Origin: Microcystis aeruginosa NIES-4325
Lineage (GTDB): Bacteria; Cyanobacteriota; Cyanobacteriia; Cyanobacteriales; Microcystaceae
Assembly: GCF_008974145.1 (NCBI RefSeq)
Contig: NZ_BJKP01000001.1
Location: 124,001 to 188,000 of the forward strand
DNA length: 64,000 nt
Reading direction: 5' to 3'
The translations under genes were made by a program, and so were the position numbers. Positions 25,638 to 34,562 of the stretch are shown piece after piece (the stretch's first letter is position 1; every line of letters begins with the position of its first letter). The notes under the pieces were generated by a model, which saw only the letters and a list, made by a program, of their open reading frames with translations, was not told where the DNA came from and ran no database searches.

Positions 25638-27836
25638 TTAGCCTAATAACTGGGTAGCACGCGCAGTTAAAGCATTGGCAGTTAAGCCATTATAGGCCAT
25701 AATTTCCCCGGCACTGGCGGTGGTTTCTCCCCGTTTCCAAGCGAAGACATCCCGAGACGCATTACTGCGTAACATAATCGGTTCTAACATGGCGCTTGTA
25801 CCACCGGTTACTCCGATTAAAGCATCACCAGCAAAAAGGCTGTCAAAACCAGCATCATCGAGGAATTTATTATCAGCTTCCGAGCTAGTTTCACTCATCA
25901 CATCGCTAGGACGATAGAGACGACGGGGATTAATTACGGAGACGATTTTTACCCCGATTCCTGCTGCTTCTAGCTGTTGTGCAGACTCAAAGACGGGTAA
26001 TAAAGTCATATCACCAATAACGGCAAAAACGACTTTTTTACTGCGCTCCGATTCGTGGAGAATTACACCGCCTTTTTCCAAAGCTTGACGGGTTTGCTCA
26101 AAGGTGATTCGCACCGGTAAAGGCGATTTACTGGCGGTGATAGTAATGCCTTTATTTTTTGTGCCTAAAGCCCATTGATAACAGACTTGAATACTGTTAG
26201 CATCACAAGGAAAGAGAGGAAAAATATTGCCATTCCGCATCATAGCGGCGAAATAATTTTCAATCTCTGGGCGTTGGTGTGTCCAACCATTACGCCCTTG
26301 CTCTAAGGCTCCGGCGGTGAATAAAGTAATAGTAGAAGGGGTGGGACGACGTAATTCGGCCATCGCTTGGGTTACAGTCTGCCAAATCGGTAAACCATTG
26401 ATAGCAAAAGACTCGTAGGAACACCATAAAGTCCGTGCTCCTAAGAGAGATAAACCGACGGCTAACCCAGCACAAGCGTCCTCGCTTAAAGGCTCATAAA
26501 CTTGACCGTTAGGTGCTTGGAAATAGGTATCATCAGTGGTGGGGTGAATAATCTTTAAACCGACGTTAATATTATTAATTCCCGAAGCGGCATTACCATC
26601 AGCATTAGTGACGACAAAATTGGGGTCAGCTTTACCCACAGCTACCACTAATTCCCCCATGGCAGTGGTGGCCACTTTTTTATCGCCACCCACAGTATAT
26701 TCCGTCATCGGTAAGGTTCCTAAATCCGGCAGCGGGAGGACTTTTTCCGTTACCACTGTTTCTGCTGCTGGACCCCCTCCAGAACGCTCGAAATTAGTAC
26801 GAACAATTGCCCAAGCTTCAGGGGGTAAAGCGCGTTCTTGTAAGGCACTAACGATATAATCTTTTTCTAAAGAATCACCAGGATAAAGATTATGGGAAGC
26901 CGCTCCCCGTTTGTGAACTCCCGCCCCTTTAAGTTGTTTAATAATGATCACCGTTAGTTTGCCTCCTAAAGCTAATTGGGCGGCTTTATCCGTGGCCATT
27001 AACACCGCTTTCATGAACTCCAGACGCTGGTTAAAAGAGAATTTGGTGCTATCTACATATTCCCCATTTTGATTAGCATCATCGAAGTCTTTGGCATTAA
27101 TGAGAATCACTTCCTCGAAACCATTACCGCGCCAATAGGCTTCCATTTCGGCGTTAGTTTTCAGGGACACCATACTATGGTGTTCTTGGGAATAGCCATT
27201 CCAGACTAAAATCGGCAGAAAATTGGTAATTTCAGGATAAGCAGTGCGAAAATGACCAAAACTACTCATAATGTAGGGTTCCCCTAAACCACCATCCCCG
27301 ATAGTCACAGGGAAAAGGGTATTAGGGTGTAATTTGGCCGCCGCCATGGCAAAATGTTGGCCTTGGCCCAAAGGACCAGCCGGCCCGAGCAGTCCGGGTA
27401 TTTGTCCAGAAAGATGCCCTAAAAGTCCGTGTTTTTCCCGAAAACGTTCTCCCAATTCGCTGACGTTGCTGATGCCCATGGCTTCCAGAGAGCGATCGAG
27501 AAAGACGTTACTATAAAAACCGGGGGCATGATGGCCTACTTCGGTGAAAATATTTTTCTGACCTAACATCATCAAAGAGGCAATCACGTCGGCAGCGCTG
27601 GCAAAACCGCCGGGATGTCCCGATTCTTTGGTAGCGGTGATTTGTAGGGTGAGGTAACGCAAAGCATCGGCGGCTAGGAGAGTTTGATAGATAGCATTCG
27701 GGTCATTAGCGTCACTAATAGCGGTTTTTCCCTCAGCAATAGCGGCTTTTCCTGCATATTTATCAAATTCGGGTAAGGAACCCCCAAAATATTTTATCCC
27801 TTGACAAAAATCGGGAATTGTGCTAGTAGCTGTCAT
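25638..27836 (-). CDS. Transketolase/phosphoketolase-like TPP enzyme
   Basis: 732 aa. TPP binding is shown by GDGGLGEP (180-187) with the Asn of WNGY at 213. Also present are a transketolase-type SGHPGG (72-77) and GPLGQG (154-159), and a central pyrimidine-binding domain (AGLAVGLSLLGARTLWCSYESFAI). GDG...NGY and the overall layout resemble the second putative phosphoketolase of cyanobacteria (the sll0529 type) more than the calvin-cycle transketolase. It could therefore cleave xylulose-5-P or fructose-6-P, or be a distinct TPP enzyme. Length is between the two families. It is a single gene, divergent from the SLBB exporter gene. Confidence 0.7.
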   Translation of the reverse strand: MTATSTIPDFCQGIKYFGGSLPEFDKYAGKAAIAEGKTAISDANDPNAIYQTLLAADALRYLTLQITATKESGHPGGFASAADVIASLMMLGQKNIFTEVGHHAPGFYSNVFLDRSLEAMGISNVSELGERFREKHGLLGHLSGQIPGLLGPAGPLGQGQHFAMAAAKLHPNTLFPVTIGDGGLGEPYIMSSFGHFRTAYPEITNFLPILVWNGYSQEHHSMVSLKTNAEMEAYWRGNGFEEVILINAKDFDDANQNGEYVDSTKFSFNQRLEFMKAVLMATDKAAQLALGGKLTVIIIKQLKGAGVHKRGAASHNLYPGDSLEKDYIVSALQERALPPEAWAIVRTNFERSGGGPAAETVVTEKVLPLPDLGTLPMTEYTVGGDKKVATTAMGELVVAVGKADPNFVVTNADGNAASGINNINVGLKIIHPTTDDTYFQAPNGQVYEPLSEDACAGLAVGLSLLGARTLWCSYESFAINGLPIWQTVTQAMAELRRPTPSTITLFTAGALEQGRNGWTHQRPEIENYFAAMMRNGNIFPLFPCDANSIQVCYQWALGTKNKGITITASKSPLPVRITFEQTRQALEKGGVILHESERSKKVVFAVIGDMTLLPVFESAQQLEAAGIGVKIVSVINPRRLYRPSDVMSETSSEADNKFLDDAGFDSLFAGDALIGVTGGTSAMLEPIMLRSNASRDVFAWKRGETTASAGEIMAYNGLTANALTARATQLLG

Positions 27837-27966
27837 AAAATTAATATACCCCTTTACATACAGGCAATCATTAAAACTATCTTACAGTTAGCGGTAACTC
27901 TCGATAGATGCGATATTACAGGGGTCTTCCATAGGCGATCGACTATTTATGCTACACTGATCGCCA

Positions 27967-29466
27967 ATGTCAACGATAAAATTAACCCTATTAATAATGT
28001 TAAATAGCAGCCAATTACAGGATTTAATCAGTAAATCACTGCGGTATCTGTTAATTATCGGCACTGTTGCCCCCCTAACTTCCTTAGCGGCTCGCCCAGT
28101 CCAAGCCACTCCTCCTAGTATTGCTACACCCCCTAAAGAGGCGATTGCTCCTATCCCCGCAGAAAGCAAAGAGTACACCCTGGGAGAAGGGGATAAAGTG
28201 CGCGTCACCGTTTACCAAGTGGCGGATTTAAGCGGCGATTTCCTTGTTTTAGCCGATGGAACCCTGACTTTACCTCTGATTGGCAGCGTCAAAGTGGAAG
28301 GAATGACCGTTACCGAAGCCGGCCAAACCCTCGCCAAACGTTACACCACCTATCTCAAGCGTCCCGTGGTTACTGTTAGCATTCTCACCCCCCGGCCTCT
28401 GCAAATCGCCATCGCGGGGGAAGTGAATCGTCCAGGTACCTATACAATTAACCCCGAACAAAGCCAAAAAACGCCCCTATTGACCGAAATAATCCGGCAA
28501 GCGGGGGGAGTGACTACGGTGGCCGATATTGGTCAAGTTCAAATCCGACGCAACCTCAAGGGACAAGAACAGCTAATTCAAGCCAATCTCTGGCAATTAA
28601 TCCAAAAAGGCGATACAACCCAGGATATTAGCCTCAGAGATGGAGATAGCATCGTTATTCCCACTAAAACGACCCTTAGCGTCGGGGAAGTCAACCAATT
28701 AGCCGATGCCAATTTTGGACTAGATAGCGATCGAGAAATTAATGTTACTGTGGTGGGAGAAGTTTATCGTCCGGGATCCCATCGCATTGTCCCCACTGCC
28801 AACAATAATAATAATAATAATAATGACCTAGATCGCGGCGGCACCAGGAAACCGGCCCGACTAACCCAAGCTATCCAACAAGCGGGAGGCATCAAACCCC
28901 TGGCCGATATCCGACAGGTGCAAGTGCTGCGTTATACTCGTGACGGTTCTCAGCAGAAAATCCCCGTAGATCTCTGGAGTTTGCTCGATAAAGGTGATAT
29001 GACTGGCGATATCTTTCTTCAAGAAGGGGATACGGTGATTATCCCCACCGCTACCGAAATCTCGTCCAAGGAATCGGAAACCTTAGCATCGGCTAGTTTT
29101 GCCCCTAAAACTATTAACGTGAAAGTGGTCGGGGAGGTGAAAAAACCGGGGATAATCGAAGTTCCTCCCAATACCCCTCTCAATCAGGCAATTTTAACCG
29201 CAGGAGACTTTGATAAGCGTCGCGCCAATCAGTCCACAGTGGAATTAATTCGTCTCAATCCTAACGGGACCGTCACCAAAACCTCAATTAACATCGATTT
29301 TTCCCAGGGTATCAACGAGAAAACTAACCCGATTCTCCGCAATAATGATGTGGTGGTGGTTCATCGTAGTGGTCTGGCCTCTGCTACCGACACCCTCGGC
29401 ACGGTTTTAAGTCCCTTTACTGGTCTGACAGGCCTCTTCAACGGATTTTTAAATCTTTTACGTTAA
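27967..29466 (+). CDS. Polysaccharide export protein with SLBB domains (Wza-like)
   Basis: 499 aa from ATG 27967. An ATG at 27997 would leave a cleaner signal peptide (YLLIIGTVAPLTSLAARPVQA). The mature part starts with the Poly_export domain (YTLGEGDKVRVTVYQV, GTLTLPLIGSVKVEGM). Three SLBB-type repeats follow, each built on an AGEVNRPGTY-like strand (VVGEVYRPGSH, VVGEVKKPGII). A run of eight Asn, coded by AAT repeats, sits between repeats one and two. Such proteins form the periplasmic or outer-membrane channel for capsule or EPS export. The partner genes are elsewhere. A hairpin follows the stop. Confidence 0.93.
   Translation: MSTIKLTLLIMLNSSQLQDLISKSLRYLLIIGTVAPLTSLAARPVQATPPSIATPPKEAIAPIPAESKEYTLGEGDKVRVTVYQVADLSGDFLVLADGTLTLPLIGSVKVEGMTVTEAGQTLAKRYTTYLKRPVVTVSILTPRPLQIAIAGEVNRPGTYTINPEQSQKTPLLTEIIRQAGGVTTVADIGQVQIRRNLKGQEQLIQANLWQLIQKGDTTQDISLRDGDSIVIPTKTTLSVGEVNQLADANFGLDSDREINVTVVGEVYRPGSHRIVPTANNNNNNNNDLDRGGTRKPARLTQAIQQAGGIKPLADIRQVQVLRYTRDGSQQKIPVDLWSLLDKGDMTGDIFLQEGDTVIIPTATEISSKESETLASASFAPKTINVKVVGEVKKPGIIEVPPNTPLNQAILTAGDFDKRRANQSTVELIRLNPNGTVTKTSINIDFSQGINEKTNPILRNNDVVVVHRSGLASATDTLGTVLSPFTGLTGLFNGFLNLLR
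28801..28824 (+). repeat. AAT microsatellite coding poly-Asn
   Basis: Eight near-identical AAT/AAC codons in a row inside the SLBB exporter gene. Slippage here would change protein length by whole residues. Confidence 0.85.
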
Positions 29467-29532
29467 AAAAGTTTACTTTAACCCGATGTCATGAGCTAAG
29501 TAATCGAGCTAATAATAGATATAGAAACGGCA

Positions 29533-29558
29533 AAAAGTCGTGAGCGGTCACGGCTTTT
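29533..29558 (+). terminator. Terminator after the SLBB exporter gene
   Basis: AAAAGTCGTGA pairs with TCACGGCTTTT around GCGG, with one G-U pair. The stem's own 3' arm supplies the T-run. Confidence 0.6.
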
Positions 29559-29586
29559 CTGCTCGATAGACTCAGGAAAGAAAACT

Positions 29587-29778
29587 ATGATTTTTCTCCT
29601 TACTTTAGCCCTAATCTCCCTCTCGATTAGCTATAATGTTCACGGCGAAATAATTAGCCTCAGTACCCGCTTATTAGGTCTTTTTTGTGGCTTGTTAAGT
29701 TTGTTCTTTACACCCCTACTGGTAAAAATTTTTATCCTTGTCACTTTAGTCCTCTTTAGCTGGGATTTTCAGCCCTAA
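29587..29778 (+). CDS. Small two-helix membrane protein
   Basis: 63 aa, nearly all hydrophobic. It has two probable membrane helices, about 1-16 and 24-60, the second perhaps split in two (LLGLFCGLLSLFFTPLLV). Acidic and basic residues are few, and a Tyr-Asn-His-Gly-Glu turn separates the helices. The ATG has AGGAAAG about 10 nt upstream. No family is recognised. It is 46 bp upstream of an aldo/keto reductase gene in the same direction. Function is unknown. Confidence 0.55.
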   Translation: MIFLLTLALISLSISYNVHGEIISLSTRLLGLFCGLLSLFFTPLLVKIFILVTLVLFSWDFQP

Positions 29779-29824
29779 ACCCGACTGAAACCCTAAGCAT
29801 ACCTCACCCATCAAAAAAACTGTT

Positions 29825-30784
29825 ATGCAAAAACGCTATCTCGGTCAGACAAATATAGAAATTACTCCCCTTCTCGTCGGTACTTGGCAAGCAGGAAAAA
29901 AGATGTGGGCAGGTATTGAAGATGCGGAAAGTATTAAGGCTATTCGTGCCGCTTTTGAGGCAGGAATTACCACTATAGATACAGCCGAAATCTACGGTGA
30001 AGGTCACTCAGAATCGATTGTCGCTCAAGCTTTGGCCGATGTGCGAGAACAGGTAATTTATGCCACCAAAGTCTTTGCTAATCACCTCAAATACGAGGAA
30101 GTTATCGCTGCTTGTGTTCGCTCTTTAAAAAACCTCCAAACCGATTATATAGATCTTTATCAAATTCATTGGCCTAGTGGCTCATGGAACACGGAAATAG
30201 TGCCTATTTCTGAAACTATGGCCGCTCTTAATTATCTGAAAGCAGAGGGAAAAATTCGCGCTATTGGGGTTTCCAATTTCTCCCGCTCTCAACTGGAAGA
30301 AGCCTGTCAATACGGCAGAATTGAGAGTATTCAACCTCCCTATTCTCTGTTTTGGCGCTCGGTGGAAAAGGAAATTATGCCCTATTGTATAGACAATAAT
30401 ATTTCTATTCTAGCCTATTCTCCCCTTGCCCAAGGTTTATTAACAGGAAAATTTAGAAACGGTTATCAGTTGGCAGCAGAAGACCATAGAATTAAAAATA
30501 AACTCTTTCATGGCGAAAACTTTCAGAGGGTACAAGCGGCTTTAAATCAATTAGAACCGATTGCTAAACGCTATAATTGTTCCCTAGCTCAATTATCTCT
30601 TGCTTGGTTAATTAAGCAACCTCAAACTAATGCAATTGCTGGGGTAAGAAATGCCGATCAAGCAGTTAATAACGCTCAAGCAATGACAATTAATTTAACC
30701 CCAGAAGACCTACAATTAATTGATAATATTGGTAAACAGGTGACTGATTGCTTGGATGATAATCCTGTACTGTGGTATTTCTAA
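29825..30784 (+). CDS. Aldo/keto reductase
   Basis: 319 aa, an (alpha/beta)8 NADPH-dependent oxidoreductase. The catalytic tetrad is readable: Asp and Tyr in IDTAEIYGEGHSE, Lys in VIYATKVF and His in LYQIHWPSG. NADPH-phosphate contacts lie in AIAGVRNADQAVNNAQAM near the C-terminus. Physiological substrates are not predictable. Related cyanobacterial AKRs detoxify aldehydes. The start ATG is well placed. An intrinsic terminator lies 58 bp after the stop. Confidence 0.93.
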   Translation: MQKRYLGQTNIEITPLLVGTWQAGKKMWAGIEDAESIKAIRAAFEAGITTIDTAEIYGEGHSESIVAQALADVREQVIYATKVFANHLKYEEVIAACVRSLKNLQTDYIDLYQIHWPSGSWNTEIVPISETMAALNYLKAEGKIRAIGVSNFSRSQLEEACQYGRIESIQPPYSLFWRSVEKEIMPYCIDNNISILAYSPLAQGLLTGKFRNGYQLAAEDHRIKNKLFHGENFQRVQAALNQLEPIAKRYNCSLAQLSLAWLIKQPQTNAIAGVRNADQAVNNAQAMTINLTPEDLQLIDNIGKQVTDCLDDNPVLWYF

Positions 30785-30842
30785 AAATTATACCTGAATT
30801 CTTTTTGTACATATATACTAAAACAAGCTGAAACCTTTATCC

Positions 30843-30870
30843 ATCAATGGATACACCCATTGATTTTTCT
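30843..30870 (+). terminator. Intrinsic terminator
   Basis: ATCAATGG pairs with CCATTGAT across ATACAC and is followed directly by TTTTCT. It ends the aldo/keto reductase transcript. Confidence 0.75.
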
Positions 30871-30980
30871 GAATGTAACCATGTTGATCGTAATATTTAT
30901 TAATAGACAAGAATTCTCTCTATTGGCTAAAATGGTAGTCATATATTCTGAAACTGGCTCTCAAAGGGTCAAAACTGTCA

Positions 30981-31100
30981 ATGACTGAAGGCATTCTAAA
31001 TTACTTTGAAGTGATTAAAATTCTTCCTCATGCTCATCTGATGGCTATGCTTTATCTTCCTATGGCTACCGTTGCAAAAATCTCTGGAGAGTTGGGTTAA
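30981..31100 (+). CDS. Possible 39-aa ORF coupled to dnaE-C
   Basis: An ATG frame encodes [19 protein letters not shown] and a hydrophobic Met-rich segment ([15 protein letters not shown]), ending in TAA 4 bp before the ATG of the DnaE C-terminal gene. The composition is protein-like, with one possible membrane-associated helix. I do not recognise it. It may be a small gene, a leader peptide translated with dnaE-C, or a fragment of a lost gene. Confidence 0.3.
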   Translation: MTEGILNYFEVIKILPHAHLMAMLYLPMATVAKISGELG

Positions 31101-31104
31101 TAAT

Positions 31105-31212
31105 ATGGTTAAAATTATCAGTCGTCAATCCTTGGGAAGAAAACCCGTTTACGATATTGGTGTGGAGAAAGATCATAATTTTTTGCTGGGCAACGGGTTA
31201 ATTGCCTCCAAT
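31105..31212 (+). other. Split-intein C fragment (IntC)
   Basis: 36 codons, [10 protein letters not shown] to LIASN. They include [12 protein letters not shown] with the conserved block F/G His and end in Asn, followed by Cys-Phe-Asn of the extein. Cyclisation of that Asn cleaves the intein during trans-splicing. Confidence 0.95.
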
Positions 31213-32442
31213 TGTTTTAATAAATCTCACTCTACCGCTTATGCTTACGTCACCTATCAAACCGCTTATTTAAAAGCTAATTATCCTGTGGAATATATGA
31301 CAGCGTTACTAACTGCTAGTAGCGATAATCAGGATAAGGTGGAAAAGTATCGAGAAAACTGTCAGAAAATGAATATCGATGTCGAACCCCCCGACATCAA
31401 TCGATCGCAAAAACATTTTACCCCGATTGGACGCAAAATTCTCTTTGGTTTGTCCGCAGTTAGAAATCTGGGCGAAAATGCGATCGAGGCTATTTTAAAA
31501 GCGCGGGAAGCAGCGGGAGGACAGTTTACTTCTTTAGGGGATTTTTGCGAGCGTGTTGATTTACGAGTGGTCAACAAAAGAGCTTTAGAAACGCTAATTT
31601 ATTGCGGTTCTTTTGATAAAATTCAACCTAATCGCCATCAATTAATTGAAGATTTAGAATTAGTAGTTGCTTGGGCGCAAAAACGCACCAAAGAGAAAGA
31701 AAGTGGTCAAATGAATATTTTTGATATGCTAGGAGGTAGCACAGAAAATAAACAAGAGTCCGAGTTTGAACAGTCTCCCAGTGCAACCGCAGTAGCGGAT
31801 TTTTCCCTACAGGAAAAGTTAAAACTGGAAAAAGAACATTTGGGTTTTTATGTTTCCGAACATCCTTTAAAAGCTTTACAAAGAGCGGCTCAAGTCCTAT
31901 CTCCTATCAATTTATCTGACTTAGAAGAACACAAAACCAGAAAAAAAGTCAGTGCGATTGTACTATTAAATGCTGTTAAGAAAATTATGACCAAAAAAGG
32001 TACTCCTATGGCCTTTTTAACCCTAGAAGATGCGTCAGGACAGTCGGAAGCGGTGGTTTTTTCCGATACCTACGAACATCTGCAAAAGTTATTAGTCGAG
32101 GAAGCAACTTTAATGGTGTGGGGAAAGGTTGATCGCCGAGATGAGCGGGTACAATTAATTATCGAAGATGCGGAACCGATCGAAACTGTTAAAATGGTGA
32201 TGGTTAATTTATCGCTGCAAGATGTTGTCAACCAAAATCGTCAAAATCTTCTTAAAAGTATTCTGCAATCGGGAGACAAACAAAAGGCAAAAGTTCCCGT
32301 TATTGCCACCATCGGTGCGGGAACTCAGCGTCAATTTGTGCGTTTAGGACAAAACTATTGGGTAGAGGATGACAATTCAGTGGTAGAGTCTCTGAAAGTT
32401 GCCGGTTTTCTCGCTAATTCTGCACCTCTGATTAATCATTAA
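31105..32442 (+). CDS. dnaE: DNA polymerase III alpha subunit, C-terminal half with split-intein IntC
   Basis: 445 aa from ATG 31105. The frame opens at TTG 31072. Residues 1-36 ([13 protein letters not shown] to GLIASN) are the C-terminal part of the split DnaE intein. It ends in the conserved Asn and is followed by the +1 Cys of CFN, where trans-splicing joins this half to the N-terminal product made elsewhere. The rest is the C-terminal extein of the replicative polymerase: [24 protein letters not shown], helix-hairpin-helix parts, then an OB-fold ([18 protein letters not shown]). The N-terminal dnaE gene is not in this window, as expected for the cyanobacterial split. Confidence 0.97.
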   Translation: MVKIISRQSLGRKPVYDIGVEKDHNFLLGNGLIASNCFNKSHSTAYAYVTYQTAYLKANYPVEYMTALLTASSDNQDKVEKYRENCQKMNIDVEPPDINRSQKHFTPIGRKILFGLSAVRNLGENAIEAILKAREAAGGQFTSLGDFCERVDLRVVNKRALETLIYCGSFDKIQPNRHQLIEDLELVVAWAQKRTKEKESGQMNIFDMLGGSTENKQESEFEQSPSATAVADFSLQEKLKLEKEHLGFYVSEHPLKALQRAAQVLSPINLSDLEEHKTRKKVSAIVLLNAVKKIMTKKGTPMAFLTLEDASGQSEAVVFSDTYEHLQKLLVEEATLMVWGKVDRRDERVQLIIEDAEPIETVKMVMVNLSLQDVVNQNRQNLLKSILQSGDKQKAKVPVIATIGAGTQRQFVRLGQNYWVEDDNSVVESLKVAGFLANSAPLINH

Positions 32443-32556
32443 ATGCTAACTAGCAATCACCGAAGGTCTATGATTGCGCCAATATTGTTCCTGTCAAACC
32501 TTCTCGATTTCCTGTTTCGATAATAATTCTCTCTCGACTCACAAATCAAGATAAAT

Positions 32557-33591
32557 ATGGATTTTGATCAACTCTTTGACACTATTGCCACTCTTGTCCT
32601 CCATCATTCTCCTAGTGGAATGGAAACGGAAATTGATCGCTTTTTACTAGAACGCTTTCAAGAGTTAGGATTAGAAACATGGCAAGATCAAGCAGGAAAT
32701 GTCATCGGAAAGATTAAAGGACGGGATTCGACTAAAAAAATTGCTATTACTGGTCATAAAGACGAAATTGGTGCTATTATCAAGGCAATTAATCCCGATG
32801 GCACTCTGCAAATTCGCCGACTCGGGGGTGCTTTTCCTTGGATTTACGGAGAGGGAGTGGTGGATATTATCGGTGATCAAGAAACCAGATCGGGGATTCT
32901 CTCCTTTGGTTCCCGTCATATTTCCCATGAATCCCCGCAAAAAGTGCAGCAGGAAAACACTCCCGTCACCTGGGAATCCGCATGGATAGAGACAAAATTG
33001 ACTCCAGAAGAATTAGACGCTTGCGGGGTGCGCGTCGGTAGTCGAGTCGTGGTGGGAAAACACCGAAAACAACCCTTTCGACTAAAAGACTACATTGCCA
33101 GTTATACCCTCGATAATAAAGCTTCTGTGGCGATTCTTTTAGAATTAGCGGCCAGAATAATTAACCCCGCAGTGGATATATATCTGGTTGCCTCAGCTAA
33201 GGAGGAGGTAGGAGCCTTAGGGGCCTTATTTTTCACGGCAAATAACCGCTTAGATGCTTTAATTGCCCTAGAAATCTGTCCCCTCGCTCCTGAATATCCG
33301 ATTCAGGATGGCAGCAGTCCTGTGTTATTGTCTCAGGATGGTTACGGTATCTATGATGAGCAATTAAATCAAGAATTACGAATTGCGGCCGAAAAGGCGG
33401 GAATAACCCTGCAATTAGCCATTATTAGTGGTTTTGGTAGCGATGCCTCCATTGCCATGAAATTCGGTCATATAGCTAAGGCCGCTTGCTTAGGTTTTCC
33501 CACCCAAAACACCCACGGTTATGAAATTGCCCATTTAGGAGCCATAGCCAACTGCATTAGCATATTAGAAGCTTATTGTCAACTAATTTAG
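32557..33591 (+). CDS. M42-family metallopeptidase (glutamyl aminopeptidase-like)
   Basis: 344 aa. The di-zinc aminopeptidase motifs are present: the first His in AITGHKDEIGAII, the bridging Asp in SYTLDNKASVA, the catalytic Glu pair in ASAKEEVGALGA, and the later Asp and His in IALEIC and NTHGYEIAHLG. The family forms large cytosolic self-assembled particles (TET) that trim peptides. A position near residue 70 reads GHKDE where many homologues have AHxDE, a minor variation. It is convergent with the next gene, with a 4-bp overlap of stops. Confidence 0.9.
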   Translation: MDFDQLFDTIATLVLHHSPSGMETEIDRFLLERFQELGLETWQDQAGNVIGKIKGRDSTKKIAITGHKDEIGAIIKAINPDGTLQIRRLGGAFPWIYGEGVVDIIGDQETRSGILSFGSRHISHESPQKVQQENTPVTWESAWIETKLTPEELDACGVRVGSRVVVGKHRKQPFRLKDYIASYTLDNKASVAILLELAARIINPAVDIYLVASAKEEVGALGALFFTANNRLDALIALEICPLAPEYPIQDGSSPVLLSQDGYGIYDEQLNQELRIAAEKAGITLQLAIISGFGSDASIAMKFGHIAKAACLGFPTQNTHGYEIAHLGAIANCISILEAYCQLI

Positions 33592-34079
33592 CCATTTTTA
33601 GCAAAAAACCAGAGCATCAATAGAACAACGGTGATCGCCAGTCCGCTAAAAACAGTATTTTTGTGCTGCTCTAACTGCATGGGTGGGGGGGATTCTTCTT
33701 TCTTCTGTTTATTTGTTCCCTTTTTAAATTGCGCTGTACTATCGGGAAGTTTCTCCAAATCGGGAATCTTCGTCATCCACTCATCCGGGCGTTTGAGACG
33801 GGGAGCTTCGATAATATAAAGTAAACGCTTGGCCTGTTCGCGAATTTGATAGATAGGATGGGTAATAAGTTGCTTACAGATTTCACTAGCTTTCTCCCCC
33901 TCTCCTAACCCCTGATGGGCAGAAATTAACCAAATTTGAATCTCACCCCCTTCCCGGGATCCTAGAGAAATTAAGGCTAAAGCCGCATTTAATTGCTGGA
34001 TACTAAGACGATATTGTCCACGCTCAAAAGCACTGATGCCAGCTTGATAAAGGTGTTGAAAAGAAGGATTTTCGGCCAC
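33588..34079 (-). CDS. TPR-like protein with C-terminal membrane anchor
   Basis: 163 aa from a GTG start at 34079. No closer ATG is available. Residues 5-60 look like one and a half TPR motifs (FQHLYQAGISAFERGQYRLSIQQLNAAL). A Lys/Pro-rich linker follows, and one hydrophobic helix ends the protein (TVFSGLAITVVLLMLWFFAKNG). It is probably a tail-anchored membrane protein facing the cytosol. Proteins of this form are common in cyanobacteria and unnamed. Its stop overlaps that of the convergent M42 peptidase gene by 4 bp. Confidence 0.75.
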   Translation of the reverse strand: MAENPSFQHLYQAGISAFERGQYRLSIQQLNAALALISLGSREGGEIQIWLISAHQGLGEGEKASEICKQLITHPIYQIREQAKRLLYIIEAPRLKRPDEWMTKIPDLEKLPDSTAQFKKGTNKQKKEESPPPMQLEQHKNTVFSGLAITVVLLMLWFFAKNG

Positions 34080-34240
34080 GGGGTCAAGATTGAGATCAAT
34101 AAAATTTTCAATAAGTATAGCAAGAGCTAAGAAGCAAAAGGAAACTTTGATCAGTATCAGATCGGTTCTTCGTTACTTGCTATGGTTCGATCGGGGGCAT
34201 AAATAGACTAAATCCTTATCTGGCAAGAGACTTAATTGAT

Positions 34241-34336
34241 TATAGCGGTTCTCACGTCTGTGTGGCACACTTAAACCTCTGATAATTAAGCTTTTCAGGA
34301 TTGATAATGTACCTCTTGCGAACAGGAAACGCTATA
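34241..34336. repeat. 96-bp inverted-repeat element (TATAGCG ends)
   Basis: The ends are TATAGCGGTT and, inverted, AAACGCTATA. They are related to the 97-bp MITE termini, but the interior differs. It lies in the gap before the O-antigen ligase-like gene and has no coding frame. Confidence 0.65.
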
Positions 34337-34439
34337 GTTCGTTCTAGAGGGAAAACAATTGACAAAAATCGTCAAATGTCTTTCTCTATAAAGGTTTCAT
34401 CTCTTATAACCCCGTCTACTGCCTAACACAAACCGAAGA

Positions 34440-34478
34440 ACCTCACTGTTTACTTTTTACTTTTTACTGATCACTGAA
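34440..34478. repeat. STRR-like tract
   Basis: CACTGTTTACTTTTTACTTTTTACTG-type repeats followed by ATCACTGAAAAG. Confidence 0.5.
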
Positions 34479-34562
34479 AAGCCCCCAACCTCCGCCATTG
34501 AGAAGAAGAATCTCGTCTAAAATTTGGTACACTTTCTGCTAAACCTATTCAAGCTACACGAT

